Positions 56,901-64,000 of a stretch of DNA of 64,000 nt are shown here, piece after piece (positions within the stretch are counted from its first letter, which is position 1; each line of letters begins with the position of its first letter). The DNA is taken from positions 1,879,486 through 1,943,485 of the forward strand of contig JANVCC010000261.1 of NCBI GenBank assembly GCA_025345505.1, written 5' to 3'. The DNA is from Todiramphus chloris collaris. Taxonomy: Eukaryota; Chordata; Aves; Coraciiformes; Alcedinidae. Under the pieces are notes generated by a model. The model was not told where the DNA came from and made no database searches. It saw nothing but the letters and a program-made list of their open reading frames with translations. The position numbers and the translations under genes are program-made.

Positions 56901-58729
56901 AAAAGATATAAAAAGACCTGAGCAATCAGGTGGAAATAAAAGATGCGTCCGAATTCCCTGAAGCTTGTTTTGACTTAGGAACATGTGCAAACTTGCTCTT
57001 AGTGAGGGCTTCTCTAAATTAAAAATGCATTCACGGTATTTAACTTGCTGCTGCCACTTCCGATTCAGGTTTTTGTTTTGACCAGGAAGCAAAGAGCTGA
57101 AGCATCGCTGAAGTCAGCAGAAGTCTGCAGAGATGGCAATCAAATGACTCAGCAGTTAATAGCAGATGACTGCTAAGACACTGCCGACCCGAACCAGAAG
57201 ACAAGTTCTAGATTACGTAGCTGAGAAATAAGAATATTCCTCTTGCAGTGGACAGAATTATTCCTTTTGCCACAGTACACTGTGCAATTAGCCCACAAGA
57301 AGTGGAAAAATTACAGTGAGGCCACTCTGATTTTTGTCATGAGAAGGAAATAAATGTTATTTACTCATTCTCTTTGCCATATACAAATCAAAAGGTGACT
57401 GTCTCTGAAAGCCCGTAATTGCACCAGCCAAAGAATCTAATTTAGCCATAATATCAGGGTAGCATATGCAACGACACTAAAACTTGCTTTACAATACCAG
57501 TATTTTGCTTTCATCAGTTACTATGAGCAATCACGACCTTGGGTCAGAGGTCTGGCTAGCCCCAATGCTTTTTTTCCATCTCTGGCTGGCTTCTTTGCAA
57601 CATGGACACCTGTCCACTTGGAACTCTAGTAAGAATATTGGGTTCATTTCATAAACCATTGCAAATCCATCATATATTAATGATTCTGGCTACTGTCAAT
57701 TTGGGTGGCTTCAAACCAACAACCAAAATGAAGTGAAAACCTTGACCTCCTTCCATTATGCAGGGCCACTAAATTAAACTTAATCTGTCGTCTGTGGAGC
57801 TACACAGCAGTTGCTGGGAGAACATCCAAGTCCTGGAAGTATGACAGCATCAGATAGCTGCAAGAAGCAGCCTTCTACACTCGTAACTCACATCACTACT
57901 CTGGCATACTCAGCGCTGACAAGGGAGAATCTCCTCCCCTCAAAAAGGAGCAATCTCTGGGAGGAAAGGAAAGGAAGAAAGAAGAGGAGAGTGGTATTTC
58001 TGTATTTAACTCATTCTAACTACTCCCAACTACACAGCATACAACTGCCCAACAAAGGGAAGGAGCTAGAAGGGTAAATTTTCATTGTGGTGCTCAGGGA
58101 TTTAATTATATGACTCCCATAAATGTTAATGGGAATCATGTGATCCCATCCTGGCACAGTGCTATTAAAATCCACCCCAGAGTATCAATCATTTCTCAGA
58201 CCAGAAAAGGTGGTTTAACACAGCTAAATACTGAGATTTTTTTTTAAAAAAAAAAGGTATGCAGAGAGGAGAGAAGCACTGGATGTGAAGGTTGGTTTGG
58301 GAACATGCCCAGGAGAACAGGAAAAACTCATTTCTGTCATAACCTCTAAAGGGCTGACATGAGGACAAAAAAAAAGAGACAACAGATTGTTAACAGGTAA
58401 GAAACCTTGGTGCAAACAGTCTCCACAGATACAGATTCAGTGTGGTTTAAGAGTATCATAGCTAGGAGAATAGTTAGCGTGGAAACAGCAAGGAGGATCC
58501 TGAAGCCTCCAATACTGGATTGCTGCTGGTTTAGCCCATGTAGACGGGGGAAAAAAAAAAGTAGCTTGAACTGTGAATGCCAATGGGCAGCTGATAATTG
58601 GGTGTATGTCCAAAACATCTTCTGAGCCCTCATGCAGAAGCCTGCTACTAGTATGAGCTAGGAGAACATTTCCATAACACTGGGGCTACACAAAAGTAGC
58701 ATGCCCTGAATCCTCACATTAATGAGACA
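56901..58729. other. Unique noncoding DNA, no gene seen
   Basis: AT-rich sequence with a 33-base purine run at about 57960-57992 and a T9A10 palindrome at 58237-58255. No exon or transposon recognised. Confidence 0.5.
58237..58255. repeat. T9A10 self-complementary run
   Basis: Nine Ts directly followed by ten As, a perfect AT-only palindrome. Confidence 0.95.
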
Positions 58730-59345
58730 CGAGACAGAGTCACCAATTAGAAGGCTGAACTTGTTGGTGCTTCTGCACGGAGACTATTTAAACTGGGAAA
58801 CCAGGGGTTTGGGTTCTGGAGAAAAACTGCAGCGACCAGAAAGGCAGGCTGCTGAACGGAGAAGGTGGTCTCGGAAAAAACCCAGAGCAGGCTGCCAAGG
58901 TGGATCTGGATTGGCAGCAGAAGGGTGAACTATTTATAGCGCGATGGGCCCATGACACCTCGGGTCACCTGGAAAGGAAAAAGGCAAGATCATGGCTGGA
59001 GGAGAGATCCTGGAAGACAGGGAAGATCCTGGAGATCAGATTACTTGAAAAAGAGGGATGCTGGGGGATGCTTAGGTTCCTTGGCTGGGGACACTTGATA
59101 TGGGCAATGGCAAGCAGCAACACAACAGGAACTAACAGGACTTCCCACCCAGACTTCCCGGGACAGCAGTGACCCTTGTGTGGAGAAGTCAAGGCCCAGG
59201 GAGCATCACAGTGCAGGGAGAGCACCCAGCGGGTCTGAGCGCCAGTCGGGGAGGCTGAGAGTCCTGCTCTGCTTGGCTCGTCAGTAAGCCCCACTATGGG
59301 TTGCTCTTTGTTCTGCCTTGTCCACGAGAGCTGGTTACTGCACAT
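58730..59345 (+). other. Unclassified GC/purine-rich block, possible old LTR
   Basis: About 600 bp with sharply different composition from both flanks: purine-rich, several CpGs, TATA-like words (CTATTTAAACTGGG near 58785, CTATTTATAGCGCG near 58930) and repeated GGAGAGATCCTGGA / GGGAAGATCCTGGA words near 59000-59035. Open frames of 68-130 codons occur on both strands without recognisable similarity. The look is that of an ERV LTR or GC-rich internal fragment, but I cannot define termini, a target-site duplication or a poly-A signal. Confidence 0.25.
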
Positions 59346-60255
59346 TTTGATCTTCATGCTAATGAAAGTTCAGAGTCTGCTTCAGCTGTACCGCCCTCTA
59401 CTATTCAGGCTAAAAGAAAACATTTATTACACATTAATGGAAATGCTGTTTGATTTCAAGTGGTAAGTGCCTGTAGTTTCTGGTAAAAGAGATCTTGAAT
59501 TTTATTCCAGCTTACGACTCTAAAGTCAAGACCCTGCTGTGTAGTGCTGGGAAGAAACAAATCATTGGAACCAAACCACTGTGAAATCAAAGAGGGAAGA
59601 CTGAGAAGAAACTTTTTTCTTAACCTTACAGTGGGGTGGGGGGAAGGAAGCTATATGAGAGAAAAATACTTGTTTTTACTTACCTCAAGTGGATAATGTT
59701 ACTTTCTGTGAATTAAAGTCCTTAGAGACAGGAAGTGTTATAAAAGTACAAAATAGTATATTAGAATTGATTATAAAATGTATATTAGAGGTGAGCCTTA
59801 GCAAAAGCAGTTTAGACATTGAAGGGATGAACTCTGAAATCAGCTCAGTGCTATTTTTATTGTGATTCCATAAAAATAGGCAAGAACACGTGTATTTTCA
59901 TTGTCACCTTAAAAATCTAAAACTAGGTAGTAAACAAAAGTCCATAAAAATATGAGGTTTCAGAAACTGTATTTATTCCACACCTACACAGCATAAAAAA
60001 CTTGCTAAACAAAAGCTGGGCAAGGAAAGGCAGGAAAAGGCAGAAGGCACACAGGATAATTAAGCAGCTAGGGATCTCCCTGGAGCTTGACTTCATAGCA
60101 AAGAAAGCTCCTCTAGTCACTCTTGTTGGAACCAGTTGGTTTCATACCACAAGATAAACATTTCAGTGAGCCAAAAATAAGCACACAGGTTCTTCCCACC
60201 ACTTCTAGAACCAGCCTTGCTTTTCCAATCATGAGCTTTTACCTATATGAAGAAA

Positions 60256-60272
60256 GGGGGGGCTGGGGGGGG
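60256..60272 (+). repeat. G7CTG8 run
   Basis: Seven Gs, CT, then eight Gs; the densest G cluster outside the 17.8 kb minisatellite and the homopurine tract. Confidence 0.95.
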
Positions 60273-60937
60273 AACTGGAGACATTTTACCGTGTAAGGGA
60301 GACCCAGATTCATGCCCCTAACTCTGCTCAGGTCTCTCTTTGATTGAGCAAATGCATATAAACCTTTTCTGTGTCTAACTCAAGCCAGCCAGTTGAACAC
60401 AGATCTACAAAGTGAATCTGGATCACTGTGCTATTACTGCTACTAACTTGCTCTTCATCAAGAACTTCATTCTGGGCTTCAAAAAAAAAAAATCCTTAAG
60501 AATTTCCTTTTTTTATTTTTGAATTGTGTTGAGAAAGTGTTCCAGATTTTACCAAAGCAGCTCAAAATCCTTTCAAGAAGTATTTCCCAACAAGGTTTAT
60601 TAAACAATCACATAAGGGAATGGAAGATAATATACACAAGACAACTCAAGGCAACAGATCTATTTTCTCTTCTGTAGATATCAGCTGACTTTCCATGACA
60701 CGGATAAAACCCAGCAAACTATGGTTATTGGATCTTTTTGTTGTTGTATTCCCCCCTTCCCCTCTCTTAACAGCCAAGGACCTCCTGAGTGTTACTTGTG
60801 CTGTGTGATGGACTCTGGAGAATGCCAGAAGTATCAGTACCCATGGAATGCCAAAAATACGAAAAATTCAATGGGGTCAAATCCAAACAGTTAAAGCAAG
60901 AGCAAATCCACTTTCAAAACTCAAAGCAGAATGAAGA

Positions 60938-61050
60938 GGAAAAAAAAACCAAACCCAAAACACAACAAAAGCATATTTATAACAAGCAAAAAACCCCAAA
61001 ACAATAAAAAAAACATAACGAAACAAAGAAAAAAAACAACCAACCAAAAA
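60938..61050 (+). repeat. Long A/C-rich low-complexity tract
   Basis: AAAAAAAACC, AAACCCAAAAC, AAAAAACCCC and AACCAACC units interrupted by a short GCATATTTATAACAAGC segment. The minus strand reads as an F/L/V-rich pseudo-protein, which is not a gene. Confidence 0.88.
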
Positions 61051-61831
61051 ATCCGAGCACAAACAAGTCCTAATTTCATCAGAAATGAAGAATTCCTGTA
61101 AGGTGCCAAGTACTTGAACTTTCTACTACGTTGACCTGGGCCTGATGGAATTCAGTGCCACCCAGACCATGTGCCCATCAGCTCGGAAGGAACTTCTGCC
61201 CAGAAAGCTCTCTCATTCCACCTGACACAAAGTGTCTCGCTGAAGCAGAACACAAAACTTTGCATGAGGTGCTTTAGCGAATCCGCGAGGAGATGGCAAT
61301 GCAAACCTTGGCGTTGCCAACATCCGTCAGCGGTGGTGAACTCTTCCTATTTTAGCTTCCTGTCTTCCATCCCATAAAGACATCAAAACCTTCAACTATT
61401 AGCATAATCCAACCTCTCAGTCTCCAACTATGGTTTTCAGTACAGGTAAAGGGTCTCAAAGTTTCAGGATTCACCAAGTGCCATAAGTCAGGATTTAACT
61501 CTGAGCATTTGCATGACTGACAAACAAGTGAGAATCCAACAGAGGAATGCAAAAGCTGACAAACCAGTATTAGTTTTATTGCATTACCAGTACATCCAGG
61601 CCAGTTTAGCTCTTAAACACACTGCTATTCCATCCTCAGACAACAGTGAGGACAAGGGGCACTATACATTCCCTCACCAGACAGGAGATGATGATGATTC
61701 TGGGCTTCATAAATTTATGAAATAAATTTCCAATATTTGTCAATGTCTCTTTGGGATGTTCACAAAATATGCTAACAGATATTATGTGGGGCTACTCCCC
61801 CTAATTTTTATCGCCTCCGAACATACATGAA

Positions 61832-61970
61832 CAGGTTGGACAGGGCTTTGAGCATTCTGGTCTACTGAAAGATATCCCTGACCATGGCAGGAGGGTTGGT
61901 TGGAACTAGATGATGTTTAAAGGTCCCTTCCAGCCTGAAGCCACGTTACCCCAAATTCTACCATTCTTGA
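61832..61970 (+). mobile_element. CR1 3'-end fragment
   Basis: Plus-strand CR1 end of the second subgroup: AGGTTGGACAGGGCTTTGAG, TCTGGTCTACTG, GGCAGGAGGGTTGGTTGGAAC, TAGATGATGTTTAAAGGTCC and CTTCCAGCCTGAAG, then a degenerate terminus. The last 25 bp, ending near ATTCTTGA, match poorly and the exact end is uncertain. Confidence 0.88.
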
Positions 61971-64000
61971 CAATAACTGCCTGGTTTCAACCACTGACAG
62001 AGCTCTGCAAATACAGGAAATGATAAGAAATTTTTTTACACTCCTCTTTAATCCAAAGTGTTATGTATTCTCTATTTCCTGAGTATATAGAAGAAAAATA
62101 TTTTTAGAAGCTCTAAGCAAGCAAAAAAAAAAAAAAAAAGAAAAAAAAAAAAAGCAGAGTATTTACTGACACAGATATTGCATATTTTTTGTGAAGGTCA
62201 TGAGATAAAATTGGCATCATTTTAAAATAGCTTGTGCTTTGATTAGCCATTTTCCAGCCCTGTCTTCCTTCACACAGATTCATTAATATACCCCTAGAAC
62301 TGTCATTATCCCAATATTCAGAAGGCTGCTTTTTTTTAATATTTAGTATTCTAATTCCAAGTTAAGTGCATTCAGCATCGCTGTTCCTTCAGCTGGAAAG
62401 GGACTGCAGGGGTACATACATTATTTTTTCATAAATATTTTGCAGCTGCCTGAATTAAGACATTTTCCTAGTCCTCCTTACCAGAATACTGACTATTCAC
62501 AGTAGAACTGTAAGGAATCTTCCAAGAAAATCAAATACCTCAAGAAACGCTCACTCAACTTATTCTGGCTGACTTTTCCCCTTCATTACCACAAAATAAC
62601 ACAACCAGGAAGGAGATGCACCACTTCTTGGCCAAGGCAATCCTATCCTTCTTGGCCATGGAGAACAAGCGATTACTTTGTCTTAAAATAGCTATTTGGA
62701 AGGCAGTTATTGGTCTTCTATCTCCTTTATCTTGACAGGGCCCCTGAATATTTCTGTGAACTAAATACTGAAATAAAATCATAAGCAAGGCAATAGCAGT
62801 ATGTCTAATAACTGATGATATAGGCAACTGTTGTTTCATGATTACAAGGTACAATTCATATTACACCCACCTTCAGAACGTCTCACATGCCCTTACGCTG
62901 CCTTGAAAATACCCAGACACGGGAAGATTTTTCTTTCCAAAGCTTTAATATTAACACCAACCCAACGAGAGGTTCTCAAAGGCCCTGAACTCATCTCACA
63001 GCAGCTGACATTAGTATTTTCACTGAGTGGACTGGGAACCCAGCTCAAAGATGAATCTTCCTGGACATTGCATCCTGAATTATAATCTTTTGATCCACGG
63101 ACTACTAATTAAACAAATCAAACTTTGCCCTTTCCGTTTAGCTGTAATCAGGAAAGCTTTCCCAATGTGGACATGATCTCAGTGTAAACCTGCAGTATTA
63201 TTAATTAAAATCAGTTATTAAAAATAATTTAAAAGTTTTAATAACAATTTTTAAGTTGCCTAGAATTTATGAGAGAGTAAAGGCCATCACAATTTGGTTT
63301 CTTGCGTGCCACTGTTCCACTCGGTCTAAATCTTGGACAATGAAACCATGAAGACAGTAAGTCACAGTATATTCCAAAAATCAGAAAAACCTTCAGCTTG
63401 CCAACTGAAACATGAAATGAACACGCAAACTGAGCTTTAAGCCATTACTCATGAGTTTTCACAAAGATATGTTGTGGTGCCTATTTTGAGAGGTATGAAT
63501 GTCACCTCTAACAGATTGCTAAAGACTTCTGCGAAGAGCAGTAGCGTGTGAAATATGAAGTAATCCAAAAGAAGCATTAACCTGGGGGTTTTCTTTTGTC
63601 GGCGGTGTATCTGTTCTTTTCATCACTCCTCATTAGACCCACAATGGAGAACAGAAAATCCTGTCACATTATTCTCCGGGAGCTTTTAGGAAAATTTAAG
63701 ATACTTAAGCGGTCAGCAATGAGATTCTCATTGTCAAGGAAGGGGTTTCTCAAGCTATCCCCCACAGAAGAGAATTCACAGAGCAGATTAGTCACCTCAG
63801 TGCTGTGATATTACCATGTGATACACCGCACCATACCACGCTCCTGCTTCAGTGTTGCCAACTCATGCAAATCACACAATAATTGGTATTTTCCCCAAGG
63901 CTGGTATAATGAGATTACATAAAAAAAAAATAATACATCTTTTAAAACTAATACAATTCTGAGCCATATGCTTAGGAAAAAAAAGCCCAACTAATCTTGA
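61971..64000. other. Unique noncoding DNA, no gene seen
   Basis: AT-rich sequence with a poly-A-rich stretch at 62124-62154, TAAT/ATTA-rich words at 63185-63260, and an octamer ATGCAAAT at 63865-63872. A 99-codon minus-strand open frame at 62555-62854 resembles nothing known. The window ends inside this unique DNA. Confidence 0.5.
62124..62154 (+). repeat. Poly-A-rich run
   Basis: Two runs of about 17 and 13 adenines separated by a single G. Confidence 0.93.

Larger units (their letters stand above)
59346..61831. other. Unique noncoding DNA, no gene seen
   Basis: No exon or transposon recognised. Contains a G7CTG8 run at 60256-60272, a poly-A run near 60481-60491 and an A/C tract at 60938-61050. 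An octamer ATTTGCAT is at 61507-61514. Confidence 0.5.

Noticed and set aside
1-64000. Bacterial, phage, CRISPR or biosynthetic gene system
   Set aside because: No gene density, operons, ribosome-binding sites or direct-repeat/spacer arrays; CR1 and ERV fossils place the DNA in a bird nuclear genome.

Overview
The window reads as nuclear DNA from a bird. The clearest evidence is about fifteen fragments of the avian/reptilian non-LTR retrotransposon CR1. Several still carry the diagnostic 3' end: a C-rich 'TTCCAACCC' block followed by tandem 'ATTCTRTG' octamers with no poly-A tail. There is also one solo LTR that closely resembles the common avian ERVL-type LTR and a second, less certain LTR-like block. 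Base composition is AT-rich and CpG-poor by eye, apart from a few GC-rich pockets. There are no bacterial-style operons, Shine-Dalgarno sites or dense coding.

I find no protein-coding gene, rRNA, tRNA or CRISPR array that I can support. The longest open frames all have trivial explanations: 201 codons from a T/G-rich low-complexity tract (about 5.0-5.5 kb), 191 codons from decayed CR1 ORF2 (3.0-3.6 kb, minus strand), 173 and 135 codons from a GGGAA-type homopurine repeat (9.9-10.3 kb), and 150 codons inside a solo LTR (18.1-18.6 kb). The window is best read as intergenic or intronic sequence, possibly near a developmental gene.

Layout: 1-2.8 kb unique sequence; 2.8-3.7 kb the largest CR1 copy (minus); 5.0-5.3 kb a T/G-rich tract followed by a GC-rich pocket; 8.9-9.0 kb a 27-bp minisatellite; 9.9-10.25 kb a homopurine tract; 11.2-17.8 kb mostly unique DNA with regulatory-looking motifs; 17.8-18.6 kb a G6 minisatellite, a CR1 3' end and a solo ERVL-like LTR; 20.5-25.5 kb four CR1 fragments; 30.8-37.9 kb five or six CR1 fragments; 38-45.5 kb unique DNA, including a strong candidate conserved enhancer near 44.5-44.8 kb; 45.5-46.55 kb an LTR-like block; 49.1, 53.8 and 61.8 kb further CR1 tails; 56.83-56.90 kb a hairpin of pre-miRNA-like size; 58.7-59.35 kb an unclassified GC/purine-rich block, perhaps an old LTR.

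Nothing here forms a gene system. The most useful content is the transposon fossil record, several unusual simple or tandem repeats with likely non-B DNA structure, one perfect 17-bp-stem hairpin, and several AT-rich stretches dense in homeodomain, POU, PBX/MEIS or GRHL-type sites. Those stretches deserve a conservation check. All family calls are from sequence recognition by eye; no database search or alignment was run.
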